Source of the DNA: JBBQVS01 sp964250765
GTDB taxonomy: Bacteria; Chloroflexota; Ktedonobacteria; Ktedonobacterales; Ktedonobacteraceae
NCBI GenBank assembly: GCA_964250765.1
Contig: CAXUHF010000005.1
Span: 1-64,000 of the forward strand
Reading direction: 5' to 3'
Length of the DNA stretch: 64,000 nt
The translations under genes were made by a program, and so were the position numbers. The notes beneath the pieces are model-generated. The model had not been told where the DNA came from and searched no databases. It saw only the letters and a program-made list of their open reading frames with translations. Positions 1 through 8,519 of the stretch are shown here, piece after piece. Each line of letters opens with the position of its first letter. The stretch's first letter is position 1.

Positions 1-1817
1 GCACAACCCAACATCACTATTGCAAGCGTATAGCCAAGAACCGCGATCCAAAGCCACACGCTGATTGAAATGTGATCATCGACATACTCGTCATACAATG
101 CATCTTTGAGCATAGAGGATGACCCTGAGTATTTCGTTCCTCCCGTCGAAGTTGTGGTAGATGTAGGAGTTGATGCGGTGCCAGCCGTTGGTGTCATACT
201 AATAGTGGGAGATGGTGTTATTCCTATTGTTGGTGTAGGTTGTTGTGTTGATACAACCGTTGGCGTCGCACCAACGGTTGGTGTTATCGGAACGGGTGTC
301 TGACTCACGGGTGTTGGAAAACCACCACCACTAACTCCACCAGCACCTGATGTCGATGTAGGAGTCACGCTAGGGACGGTATGCGTCGGTGTCGATCGAG
401 TGGCTTTTCCCATTGGAGACGGTGAGATACTCACATCGACTGTAACAGCATGTGTCGTCCCAACATCGTAGGCAACGATGTGGTGTATCCCCGTCTTTAC
501 ACTCCCATCAAGCGTCAGGTAGAGAGAAAATGATCCTTGTGTGTCGGTTGATAGTATATTTGGATGACAGGGTAGAGAGGCATCATAGGTAAAATTTACA
601 GTGTTATTAGCCGTAAATCCCTGTCCATGTAAATAAATGGGCATATCAGGAAGTAATAAGGCATCGTCAATGAGTGTAAGCTGTAGACCAGACGATGAAA
701 CAACAGTCGTCGAGTGACATTGTGGACTCGCTACATTCGCTACAGTACAAGAAGATGTCCCCCTTATCGCTGTGTGCCCAGGTGTACTCGATGTTTGTAT
801 TGTTCCGTTGTTTACGTTAATACTTGATAAGCCAGTATTCAACCAACCCGTACTTAATAGTGTTGCAAATAAGAGTAGGCACGTTACTCCAACCAAGATG
901 ATAGTTCCACTGAGCCAGAGTAAAAACTCCATACGACCAGGATAGAGTAGCCACCAGCGCAAGCGGTCAATAGGATTGAGCGAGAGAGCACTTTTACGTT
1001 GCCCACGACTAACAATACGCTTTGCTAGCACCGAGTTTTTCCCTTGTCCTGTTGTCCACGATGCCTCCACAAGTTTCGATGAACTTTCTTGGACAATAGT
1101 TGCCAGTGCAGGCACTTTAGCCAAAAGTTCAAACTTCTGTTTTTCAACAGAAACTCGTGGTACTGCAACAGTTGTGGCTCCTGGTGGAATTGTGGCAACG
1201 TCGCTTATAGAATTGGGTGCGTGTAGTGTTACACTCTTTTGACGTTCGGGTTCCTTTGTAGGCTGTGCGAATGGAAAAGAGAATACGCTTCCACGAGCCT
1301 TTTTCCGCTCAATGGTTGTTGGGGATTTTTCCGCAGCAAGTATGTTCTGTTTTGGCTGTGGTACAGTATCAATCTCATCTATATCGTCAAATGCTCGTAA
1401 TCGAGGAGGCGGTAGAGTGTCTATTTCGTCAAGTGCACGGTCTACAGTTGCTTCAGAATATGCAAGCGAAAGTGATGAGAGACTACTTTCAGCTTCATAA
1501 TCTGGTAGTTCGTATTGCCACGTTGTTGGTTGAGGCAGTGTCGGAACACGCGTAACATCGCTTTCTTGCGGTACTGTATAGTTGCGAGAGTAACGAGGAC
1601 GTACTTTTACAGGATGTGTGGCTTGTTGTGCTGATGCGCGAGCAGGAATAGGTGTCTGTGGGTTTGGAATTGCATGTTGCTCTTTTGCCACATAGGATGC
1701 AGAGATATTGTGCTGTACCACTGGATCAATCCAGACGGAGGCGCGGGGGTGTATAGGACTGTGAGAGACCTCTTCATCTTCTGGCTCAACATGCGTGATC
1801 CACCTATTCATCTGCAT
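1..1817 (-). CDS. Membrane protein with Pro/Thr-rich stalk, C-terminus beyond window
   Basis: An uninterrupted reading frame on the minus strand runs from an ATG at 1817 through the left edge of the window (about 605 codons seen, no stop reached). A GAGGGAAG ribosome site lies just upstream. The first ~290 residues are polar and look cytoplasmic and disordered, with acidic stretches such as DDIDEIDTVP. A hydrophobic segment follows at about residues 296-325 (starting MEFLLWLSGTIILVG). Next come a probably extracellular domain of ~150 residues, a low-complexity Pro/Thr/Ser stalk at about 475-570 with repeated TPT units, and a second hydrophobic segment at the window edge (VWLWIAVLGYTLAIVML). 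I do not recognise a family; a surface protein or adhesin-like anchor is a guess from architecture only. It is divergent from the sigma factor gene. Confidence 0.8.
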   Translation of the reverse strand, partial: MQMNRWITHVEPEDEEVSHSPIHPRASVWIDPVVQHNISASYVAKEQHAIPNPQTPIPARASAQQATHPVKVRPRYSRNYTVPQESDVTRVPTLPQPTTWQYELPDYEAESSLSSLSLAYSEATVDRALDEIDTLPPPRLRAFDDIDEIDTVPQPKQNILAAEKSPTTIERKKARGSVFSFPFAQPTKEPERQKSVTLHAPNSISDVATIPPGATTVAVPRVSVEKQKFELLAKVPALATIVQESSSKLVEASWTTGQGKNSVLAKRIVSRGQRKSALSLNPIDRLRWWLLYPGRMEFLLWLSGTIILVGVTCLLLFATLLSTGWLNTGLSSINVNNGTIQTSSTPGHTAIRGTSSCTVANVASPQCHSTTVVSSSGLQLTLIDDALLLPDMPIYLHGQGFTANNTVNFTYDASLPCHPNILSTDTQGSFSLYLTLDGSVKTGIHHIVAYDVGTTHAVTVDVSISPSPMGKATRSTPTHTVPSVTPTSTSGAGGVSGGGFPTPVSQTPVPITPTVGATPTVVSTQQPTPTIGITPSPTISMTPTAGTASTPTSTTTSTGGTKYSGSSSMLKDALYDEYVDDHISISVWLWIAVLGYTLAIVMLGC

Positions 1818-2282
1818 ACATTTCTTCCCTCTATACGATACAGCAAAAACACATGTGTTTCTACTTATAAATTGAATAAAAAATTGTTGTTGAAACTTGT
1901 GGAAAGTCAGTTCCACACGGGTTCCCAGGCCCCATGAGGTCTATCTAGTGCAAATAAACGTACCTCAAGCATATTTTTGTTTGTGTGAATATGAGTGAGT
2001 AAATTTACGCAGTACGTGGAAAAAATTTCGGTGTTCTTGATTGACGAGAGAGGATACTCGTCTTGTCTCTCACGCACATTAATGCGAGACGAGCGCAAAT
2101 GTTCCGCTTTTTCTTTGTTTGGCATGAATATTGCACCAATACAGAGTGGGGGGGATACTCGGATATGTTTCGAGCATGTGTTGCATAGAATAGTTCAATT
2201 ATATAGTACTAGTTTGGGCAGCATGTATCTCCGGTTACCAAATTGTGGAATGTGGATTTGAGGTAGGTAAAGGAGTAGATAT
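1818..2282. other. Intergenic region between divergent genes
   Basis: This 465 bp spacer separates the minus-strand membrane protein from the plus-strand sigma factor, so it should hold both promoters. I see no perfect -35/-10 pair. The best plus-strand candidate is TTGCAT near 2180 followed by TATAGT at only 15 bp, which is weak. No convincing ORF or hairpin was found. Confidence 0.5.
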
Positions 2283-3395
2283 ATGGTAGCCATTGTGGAA
2301 CAAGTAAAGTCACGCAGAGTTGGAACTTCTGCACACAGAGGTGAGTCCAATCGACGCAATGATACAAAGCATGTTTCAGCACATGAATCTCTAACAGCAA
2401 CAAGAGAAACAAAGAAGAATACAGGGGTATATGGAAATGCTCATAAGGAGGGTCCGCTAAATGGAGTAGACTACACACTTGATGAGTATGACGACTATAT
2501 AGAAAGTACAGCAAGTACTGATGAGGGAATTGAGTCAGGTGACGAAGATGAGGAAGAGAACTATGGGTGCGAAGTGGACAACGCAATTCGTCAATATCTT
2601 GGCGAGATTGGACGCTATCCGCTTTTGACAGCAGAACAAGAGATGCGTATTGCGCGACGTATGGTGAACGGCGATATGCAGGCACAACAGCAGCTTGTAG
2701 AGGCAAATTTACGTCTAGTTGTGAGCATTGCGAAACGCTATAACAATCACGGTCTTTCGCTACTCGATCTTGCACAGGAAGGTAATCTTGGCCTCATTCG
2801 AGCAGCACAAAAATTTGATCCAGCACGTGGGTTTCGTTTCAGCACGTATGCGACATGGTGGATTCGGCAAGCTATCAGTCGTGCTGTGGCAGAGCATACG
2901 CGCACCATTCATATCCCTGTACATGTCGTAGAACTGATTTATAAGATGAAGCGTTTGACACGCCAACTTTTTCAAGAGCTAGGACGCGATCCTTTGCCAG
3001 AAGAGATCGCTTCCACACTTAATATCACCAAAGAGCGTGTTGTAGAGTTGCAAAGCATAGCAGAGACGCCTATCTCGCTAGATGCGCCTCTGATTGATGA
3101 CGAGCAGTATCATTTAAGCGATACGTTAGAGGATACGCGAGCAATGGCACCAGCCGATGCGGTAACACATCAGGTGTTACGAGACCAGATTAATGGTGCA
3201 TTGGAAGTGCTCAGTCAACGCGAACGTCAGGTGATTGAACTCCGTTATGGTTTACAGGATGGGTACTGCCACACATTAGAGGAGTTGAGTCTACACTTCA
3301 AACTGACACGTGAACGTATCCGGCAAATCGAGGTAAAGGCACTGAGAACATTACGCCAACCTATTCAAGTGCATTTGCTGCGCGACTTCGCCTAA
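2283..3395 (+). CDS. RNA polymerase sigma factor, sigma-70 family (RpoD/SigA-like)
   Basis: Directs RNA polymerase to promoters. The 370-residue protein has an acidic, poorly conserved N-terminus (DEDEEEN near residue 90). Region 1.2 starts at about residue 100 (YLGEIGRYPLLT) and region 2 at about 140-200, with NLRLVVSIAKRY, the -10-binding and melting segment FRFSTYATWWIRQAI, and DLAQEGNLGLIRA. Region 3 follows at 215-275, and region 4 at 305-365 carries the -35-binding helix-turn-helix (LTRERIRQIEVKAL). The full 1.2-2-3-4 set marks a primary-type factor (group 1 or 2) rather than an ECF factor. The -35 helix deviates slightly from the usual SigA sequence, so an alternative group 2 factor is possible. 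AAGGAG precedes the ATG. The gene stands alone and is followed at once by a palindromic repeat. Confidence 0.95.
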   Translation: MVAIVEQVKSRRVGTSAHRGESNRRNDTKHVSAHESLTATRETKKNTGVYGNAHKEGPLNGVDYTLDEYDDYIESTASTDEGIESGDEDEEENYGCEVDNAIRQYLGEIGRYPLLTAEQEMRIARRMVNGDMQAQQQLVEANLRLVVSIAKRYNNHGLSLLDLAQEGNLGLIRAAQKFDPARGFRFSTYATWWIRQAISRAVAEHTRTIHIPVHVVELIYKMKRLTRQLFQELGRDPLPEEIASTLNITKERVVELQSIAETPISLDAPLIDDEQYHLSDTLEDTRAMAPADAVTHQVLRDQINGALEVLSQRERQVIELRYGLQDGYCHTLEELSLHFKLTRERIRQIEVKALRTLRQPIQVHLLRDFA

Positions 3396-3398
3396 AGA

Positions 3399-3564
3399 GG
3401 TATGTCATAAAGATTGGAGACGTATGTCATGTTTTGGTGCGACCACAAAAACAAAATAAAAAAAAATTTGTTACAANNNNNNNNNNCAAAATTTGGATTT
3501 TAAAAATTATTCTAGCGGTATGTCATGTGTGCTGCAGCACACATGACATACGTCTCCAATCTTT
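3399..3564. repeat. Inverted-repeat element with internal palindrome and assembly gap
   Basis: A 23 bp arm at 3409-3431 is repeated exactly in reverse complement at 3542-3564. Inside the right side, 3518-3551 is a perfect 34 bp palindrome centred on CTGCAG that contains GTATGTCATG. The interior is AT-rich and holds ten Ns (3477-3486), so the true length is unknown. It lies directly after the sigma factor stop codon. It may be a MITE-like element or a large terminator hairpin. No transposase is nearby. Confidence 0.75.
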
Positions 3565-3650
3565 TCTCCCAATTATTGTGTAACTTTGTACAAGAAGTCA
3601 CACATCTTCAACAATCTCTTACAACCCTCCGTTTAGTTGAGTGGATGGTC

Positions 3651-3703
3651 GAGAAATGTGTATTGTCGGCATGATTTGCGGCAGGTCAACATACACATTT
3701 CTC
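3651..3703. repeat. 13 bp inverted repeat upstream of sugar ABC operon
   Basis: GAGAAATGTGTAT at 3651-3663 is matched in perfect reverse complement at 3691-3703, with 27 nt between. It lies about 170 bp before the first permease gene. It could be an operator, a leader hairpin or a small repeat; the sequence alone does not decide. Confidence 0.5.
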
Positions 3704-3869
3704 TCTAAAATGTTTTTTATCCATCTATTTATTCACTTGTTCTTTCTACACTCCAAATGAGTGCATCTCTCTATTTTAACTCGTTGTTTGCATGAAATTT
3801 ACATTGCTTTAACAAACATTGAGTATGATGAATATGCATATCGAACAGGTAATCCTATCAGGAGTAATT

Positions 3870-4823
3870 ATGGAAAGTGATCTACAGGTAGTGGGTACAA
3901 TGCGTAAAACGCATACCTCACTCCAACGACGGTCCCGACGCTGGGGTGAAGCAGGGCAAGCCTATTTGTATTTGTTGCCTGTCTTTGCCATTCTAGGTGT
4001 ATTTGCCTATGCCCCATCAATCTTCGTTTTTTATATGAGTCTGTTTAAATGGAATTTCCTTAATCGTGGTGCACAACCCTTTATTGGTCTGGATAACTAT
4101 ACCTTTCTCTTTCATGACCCAAACTTCTGGCAATCAGTACAGGTCACGTTGACCTATGTTATCGTCTCTGTCCCGTTACATCTCTTTATCTCGCTCTTTC
4201 TTGCTATTTTGCTCATGGCAAATATTCGCGCGCGAGCGTTTTGGCGACTTGCGATTTTCACGCCTTTCATTACACCACTTGTGGCAACGACTACCATCTG
4301 GTACTGGATGTTCGATAACTATCATGGCCTGTTCAATGGTATTCTTCGCCTGCTCCATCTGCATTCTATCGACTGGCTTGGCGATCCACACTGGGCGTTG
4401 GTCAGCATCATTTTCTATACAACGTGGAAAGCTGTTGGCTTCAGTACCATCCTCTTCATGGCTGGCCTCAGCAACGTTTCGCCATCGCTAGCAGAGGCGG
4501 CACGAGTCGATGGAGCCAATCCATTTCAGGTCTTTCAGCACATCACATGGCCTTTACTCTTGCCTATCACGCTGGTTGTCTTACTGCTCAGCACTATTGA
4601 AGCATTCAAGATGTTTCAGCCTGTGTTTCTCTTCGTGGGTGCCGAGGGTGGCCCAAATAACGCGGCACGTACACTTGGTCTCTACCTATTCTCACAAGCA
4701 TTCGCCACAAATTCACATGATGGTCTCGGCGCGGCTGTATCCGTCATCATTTTCTTGCTCGTCTTTACTGTCTCCGTGACGCAACTGCTATTCACACGAC
4801 GCGACGTAAACACAGCCTATTAG
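3870..4823 (+). CDS. Sugar ABC transporter permease (MalF/UgpA type)
   Basis: Inner-membrane subunit of a carbohydrate importer. About six membrane segments are visible after a polar N-terminus. The cytoplasmic EAA loop that docks the ATPase is at about residue 209 (EAARVDGANPFQVFQHITW), typical of the CUT1 family. I place the start at the ATG at 3870, because AGGAG stands 6 nt upstream; an in-frame ATG at 3819 would add 17 residues but has no ribosome site. It is followed by a second permease and a binding protein, in the order permease-permease-binding protein. No ATPase gene is present, as is common for CUT1 systems that share an MsmK-like ATPase encoded elsewhere. The substrate cannot be read from the sequence. 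Confidence 0.93.
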   Translation: MESDLQVVGTMRKTHTSLQRRSRRWGEAGQAYLYLLPVFAILGVFAYAPSIFVFYMSLFKWNFLNRGAQPFIGLDNYTFLFHDPNFWQSVQVTLTYVIVSVPLHLFISLFLAILLMANIRARAFWRLAIFTPFITPLVATTTIWYWMFDNYHGLFNGILRLLHLHSIDWLGDPHWALVSIIFYTTWKAVGFSTILFMAGLSNVSPSLAEAARVDGANPFQVFQHITWPLLLPITLVVLLLSTIEAFKMFQPVFLFVGAEGGPNNAARTLGLYLFSQAFATNSHDGLGAAVSVIIFLLVFTVSVTQLLFTRRDVNTAY

Positions 4824-4847
4824 AGAGGGAAGGGAACGACATTTCTT

Positions 4848-5741
4848 ATGGCTACTCTACCAACTATTCCACCTATGGCAACTGTCACTACGCCAAAGAA
4901 TCGCTCAAGACGCTTCTGGCAACGTGCGCAACAGCCGTGGATAGCATTGCGCTATAGTGCAATTATTGTTGCGTCTCTTTTCGCTCTCTTCCCCTTATAC
5001 TGGATGTTTGTCTCATCGCTGCTCACGACGCACGATGCATATTCGTCTGTACCCGTCTTTTTTCCAGAGTGGCAATGGACGAACTATGCACGTGCTTGGA
5101 GTATGGCACCTTGGCTCCAGTACTTTTTCAATAGTATCTTTATTGCGGGTTGCACCGTTGTACTCGCGGTGATTACCTCGCTCCTCGCTGGCTATGCATT
5201 TGGTATGATGAAGTTTCTAGGGCGACAAGCTCTTTTCCTGGCAATTCTTGCACTGATCATGATTCCAGCCGAGGCAACACTGATTCCGAGTTACCTCATT
5301 GTCTCATCGCTTGGCTGGATTGATAGTTATCAAGCACAGATTATTCCATTTGGCGTGAGCATTTCAGGCATCTTCTTACTACGTCAATTCTTTCTCTCGC
5401 TACCCGATTCGCTTTGGGAAGCGGCACAAATCGACGGCTGTTCGCGCTTCAAGTTCCTTTGGCTTGTCGCGGCTCCATTAGCACGTCCGGCTCTCGCTGT
5501 CGTCGCATTACAGGTGCTGATTGGTAGTTGGAATGCATTTCTCTGGCCCTACCTTGTCACCAGTTCTGATGCTCTACGTCCCATCGAGGTAGGTCTACAG
5601 GCATTTACAACGGCAGAGGGTACCGATCCTACTGGACTCGCGGCAGCCGCGGCGTTTACTACTTTGCCCATTTTGATCATCTTTCTTATTGCCCAAAAGC
5701 AATTCATCGAAGGAATTTCGGTGGGTAGCACGAAGGGCTAA
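4848..5741 (+). CDS. Sugar ABC transporter permease (MalG/UgpE type)
   Basis: Second membrane subunit of the CUT1 importer. It has a hydrophobic segment at about residues 37-60 and about five more. The EAA loop at about residue 191 (EAAQIDGCSRFKFLWLVAAP) contacts the ATPase. The C-terminus (KQFIEGISVGSTKG) matches the usual end of MalG-like permeases, where this tail follows the last helix. It starts 24 bp after the upstream permease with a GGGAA site, so the two should be co-transcribed. Confidence 0.93.
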   Translation: MATLPTIPPMATVTTPKNRSRRFWQRAQQPWIALRYSAIIVASLFALFPLYWMFVSSLLTTHDAYSSVPVFFPEWQWTNYARAWSMAPWLQYFFNSIFIAGCTVVLAVITSLLAGYAFGMMKFLGRQALFLAILALIMIPAEATLIPSYLIVSSLGWIDSYQAQIIPFGVSISGIFLLRQFFLSLPDSLWEAAQIDGCSRFKFLWLVAAPLARPALAVVALQVLIGSWNAFLWPYLVTSSDALRPIEVGLQAFTTAEGTDPTGLAAAAAFTTLPILIIFLIAQKQFIEGISVGSTKG

Positions 5742-5861
5742 TTCGTCCACCAGTTTTCACTGACTCAGCGTTCTATTGAACGGTTGGGGTGTGTTGATAG
5801 ATAGAAATACGTTTATTATTCGTTTGTTCAGCTATTTTCTTAAAAAAGGAAAAGGTCTCAC

Positions 5862-7199
5862 ATGCATCGCAAATGGTCTCTTATGGCCTATGTTATCGCA
5901 ATGGTAACAATGCTCCTCTTGACAGCCTGTGGTGGCTCGTCAACAGGCAACAGTAGTAATACTTCGACAAGCAGCACGCCAGGAGTGCTGGATTCCAGCA
6001 AGAAGTATACTGTCAACTTCTGGGAAGCTTTCGCTACAGGTGCAAATAAAACATCGCTTGAAGCGTTGACCAAGCAGTATATGCAGCAGCACTCTAATGT
6101 GACGGTGAATTTGCAGGCATACGACTCATATGCAACACTAAAAACGAAAATTACTGCTGCTATTGCGGCAGGTAAACCACCTGCAATTTCGCAGGTGTAC
6201 GAAGAGTGGGCTACACAATATCAGCAAACAAACCAAATTGTTTCATTGCAGCCCTTCATCTCTGGTAAAAATGGTTTTAACCAGAGCGAGCTTTCAGACT
6301 TTTACCCAAGCATGCTGAAAGATGGTCAACTGAACAATACACAGTACATGCTCCCATTTAATAAGAGCGTTATTGTGCTGTACTACAACGTAGACGCGCT
6401 CAAGGCGGCAGGCATCAATCCTCCCACAACAATGGACGAAATGATTGCTGACCTCACAAAGGTTACAAAACCTGATGGGTCACAATGGGGACTTTCATAT
6501 ACCCCCGACGTTGACCTATGGTCGATTCTATATAAGGGACTTGGTGGCACCGATTTTGTTTCGGCTGATGGCAAGAAGGTTACATTTGCGGATGGAGACA
6601 ATGCTACAGCCGCGAAGCAAGCTCTTAATGAACTTACGCCTTTGGTACAATCGAAAGCAATTCATGTAACATCAGGCTATAACTGGCAGAACGATTTTGC
6701 CTCACAAAAGTCGCTCTTCGCCATCAGCACCGTTGCCAGCTATTCATTCATCAAGAAGTCAGTTGCAGGTGCATTTCAACTCTCAGAAGCTCCTATTCCA
6801 GCTGGTCCAAAGGGACAGTTTACAACGCTCTTCGGTACGAATCTAGCAATGTATGCAGGTGTTGATGCTGATACTCAGTCGGCTGCCTGGGATTACATGA
6901 AGTTTCTCACCAATCCTGAATCTAACGCAACCTTCGTCCAGCAGACGGGGTACATGCCTGTGCGTCAGTCGGCCTTTAATGGATCAATGTTGCAGGACTA
7001 CTTTACAAAAAATCCTGCACGTAAGGCTGGTCCGCAGTCACTACAATATGGCTTTGTTGCCTCCGTTGTCCCTGCATGGGATCAGTGCCGTGATATCATC
7101 TCAAACGCCTTCACTAGCGTCCTCAAGGGACAATCATCCGCCGATGATGCCTTCAGCAAGATGGTGTCAAGCAGCAATACCGCACTCTCACAAGGTTAA
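5862..7199 (+). CDS. Extracellular sugar-binding lipoprotein of ABC transporter
   Basis: Captures the sugar outside the cell and delivers it to the two upstream permeases. It has a signal peptide with lipobox LLTAC, predicted lipid-anchored at Cys23, then a Ser/Thr/Gly-rich linker. The rest is a cluster-1 solute-binding fold (445 residues in total, normal for the family), including the start VNFWEAFATGANKTSLEAL and the hinge-type segment MLPFNKSVIVLYYNVDAL. AAAGGAAAAGG precedes the ATG. The 120 bp gap after the permease may allow separate expression. A strong hairpin follows the stop. Confidence 0.93.
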   Translation: MHRKWSLMAYVIAMVTMLLLTACGGSSTGNSSNTSTSSTPGVLDSSKKYTVNFWEAFATGANKTSLEALTKQYMQQHSNVTVNLQAYDSYATLKTKITAAIAAGKPPAISQVYEEWATQYQQTNQIVSLQPFISGKNGFNQSELSDFYPSMLKDGQLNNTQYMLPFNKSVIVLYYNVDALKAAGINPPTTMDEMIADLTKVTKPDGSQWGLSYTPDVDLWSILYKGLGGTDFVSADGKKVTFADGDNATAAKQALNELTPLVQSKAIHVTSGYNWQNDFASQKSLFAISTVASYSFIKKSVAGAFQLSEAPIPAGPKGQFTTLFGTNLAMYAGVDADTQSAAWDYMKFLTNPESNATFVQQTGYMPVRQSAFNGSMLQDYFTKNPARKAGPQSLQYGFVASVVPAWDQCRDIISNAFTSVLKGQSSADDAFSKMVSSSNTALSQG

Positions 7200-7214
7200 T
7201 ACGTTCGTTCCAGT

Positions 7215-7266
7215 GTTTAAACAGAGGGAAGGGTGCGACATGTCGTATCCTTCCCTCTGTTTAAAC
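7215..7266. terminator. Long hairpin after sugar ABC operon
   Basis: GTTTAAACAGAGGGAAGG (7215-7232) pairs perfectly with 7249-7266. The loop contains a further CGACATGTCG palindrome, so the whole 52 nt folds into one hairpin. There is no clean T-run, so termination or mRNA stabilisation is inferred from position, 15 bp after the operon's last stop. Confidence 0.6.
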
Positions 7267-7383
7267 ATCAGAAACTTTTCTATACTGTGGGAAGGTGGGG
7301 AGGAATGAGTATGGTGCTGAAGCGGTTATCAGAGTATACTATATATGTACGCTTTTTTATGACTGGTATCCTCTACAATTCTT

Positions 7384-7392
7384 TGTTATAAT
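7384..7392 (+). promoter_or_regulatory. Extended -10 promoter (TGTTATAAT)
   Basis: TG at 7384-7385, one base, then a perfect TATAAT at 7387-7392 make an extended -10 element. No good -35 lies at 16-18 bp, which extended -10 promoters tolerate. Transcription would start near 7399, leaving a leader of about 36 nt before the ATG at 7435. Confidence 0.5.
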
Positions 7393-7434
7393 GCGCTTTA
7401 TCACGCTAAGGTCATTATCCATAAGGAGTCGCCG

Positions 7435-8451
7435 ATGGCTCGCCGCTTCCGTCCACAAAGTACGCCAGGAGAAAATGTTCGTATTGTCGCACGCTCTATT
7501 CCCTGGAAATTGCTTATTCTGATTCCTATCCTTGTTGTGCTCGCTATACCAGCATACCTTGTTGCTGCCAATGCAGGAAGAGGGGTGATTCCAGGAGTGA
7601 CGAAATATTTCTACGGTCTCTCTGGACCCCCGTCTCCAGCAGTTCCAACGCCGCAACCAGCTTTTCCAACTGTACTACCACAAGCTGGCTCTCTACTGTA
7701 TGTAGTGCAAGGTGGTGACTCCTGCGATAGTATACTGACCTACCAAATGCATATGGCGAATGCTGGTCAGGTCTTCAGCGACGTGAATCCGAACACTGTC
7801 AAAGCATTAAATACTGCGCTTGGTCAGGATTGTCATGCGCTGCAACCAGGAATGGTACTTCCGTTGTCTCCGCAATATCCCTTAGTCGCTTTCGGCGGAG
7901 TCGTGCAGAAAATTGATGCTACTTCACCACAGCAAGTCTTACCGACTCCACTCATCAAAACCTCTGGTCAAGAGTTGCCCGCCGACTGTACTGGTGGCTG
8001 CCTGCTGACTGTAAAAGTCGCGCCACAGGTAATTGTACACCTGTTAGTGCAGACGACACTCATCATCAAAGTTGGCTCATGGGTCTGGGCACAAGCCATG
8101 CTTGCACGCAAGAATGTAGCAAATTTCCCCAACTATCCCTATGCTGACTCCAAAGCATCGCTCAATGGTATGACGCTTCGCGCCTGTGACTTCCAGTCCG
8201 ACGACATACACGACGACAACTCGCTTTCCTGTGACCAACTCACGCCCAACTCCATCGACGACGACCAAGGAGCATGGCTTCTCAGCGTCGCCGGACCTGC
8301 TGCGCTCGATCACTGGCACTACGGGATTTCCCTTCCAAAGGGTACAAGAGTCCTGTTATGGCTATCGAATGATAATGGCGTACTGAAGTTCCACAAGGGT
8401 AATCCCTTGTATAGGTATGATGATGGAGCGCATGTGTATGTGAAGGTATGA
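7435..8451 (+). CDS. Membrane-anchored extracytoplasmic protein with LysM-like domain
   Basis: It has a short basic N-terminus, one membrane segment at about residues 25-45 (LLILIPILVVLAIPAYLVA), then a Pro-rich linker. A LysM-like unit spans about residues 88-150: it opens with LLYVVQGGDSCDSIL, has NPNTVKALN in the middle and ends LQPGMVLPLSPQYP. LysM domains bind peptidoglycan or related glycans. The C-terminal half (about 180 residues with paired cysteines, e.g. CTGGC) is not recognised. AAGGAGTCGCC precedes the ATG. A cell-wall binding role is inferred from the LysM-like segment only. Confidence 0.8.
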   Translation: MARRFRPQSTPGENVRIVARSIPWKLLILIPILVVLAIPAYLVAANAGRGVIPGVTKYFYGLSGPPSPAVPTPQPAFPTVLPQAGSLLYVVQGGDSCDSILTYQMHMANAGQVFSDVNPNTVKALNTALGQDCHALQPGMVLPLSPQYPLVAFGGVVQKIDATSPQQVLPTPLIKTSGQELPADCTGGCLLTVKVAPQVIVHLLVQTTLIIKVGSWVWAQAMLARKNVANFPNYPYADSKASLNGMTLRACDFQSDDIHDDNSLSCDQLTPNSIDDDQGAWLLSVAGPAALDHWHYGISLPKGTRVLLWLSNDNGVLKFHKGNPLYRYDDGAHVYVKV

Positions 8452-8519
8452 AAAATTGAAGCGGTGCTAGTTCTTGCGCCTTAGCGCGGAACACTTTTCC
8501 TGGCGGAAAGGAGGATGCA

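Noticed and set aside
106..303. Val-rich plus-strand frame
   Set aside because: It is the antisense of the Pro/Thr stalk of the minus-strand gene, which explains its low complexity.
2209..2775. 188-residue minus-strand frame opposite the sigma factor
   Set aside because: It is a shadow of a clearly conserved sigma-70 gene and has no recognisable domain.
3477..3486. Biological break or frameshift at the N run
   Set aside because: Ten Ns are a standard assembly gap and lie outside any coding region.
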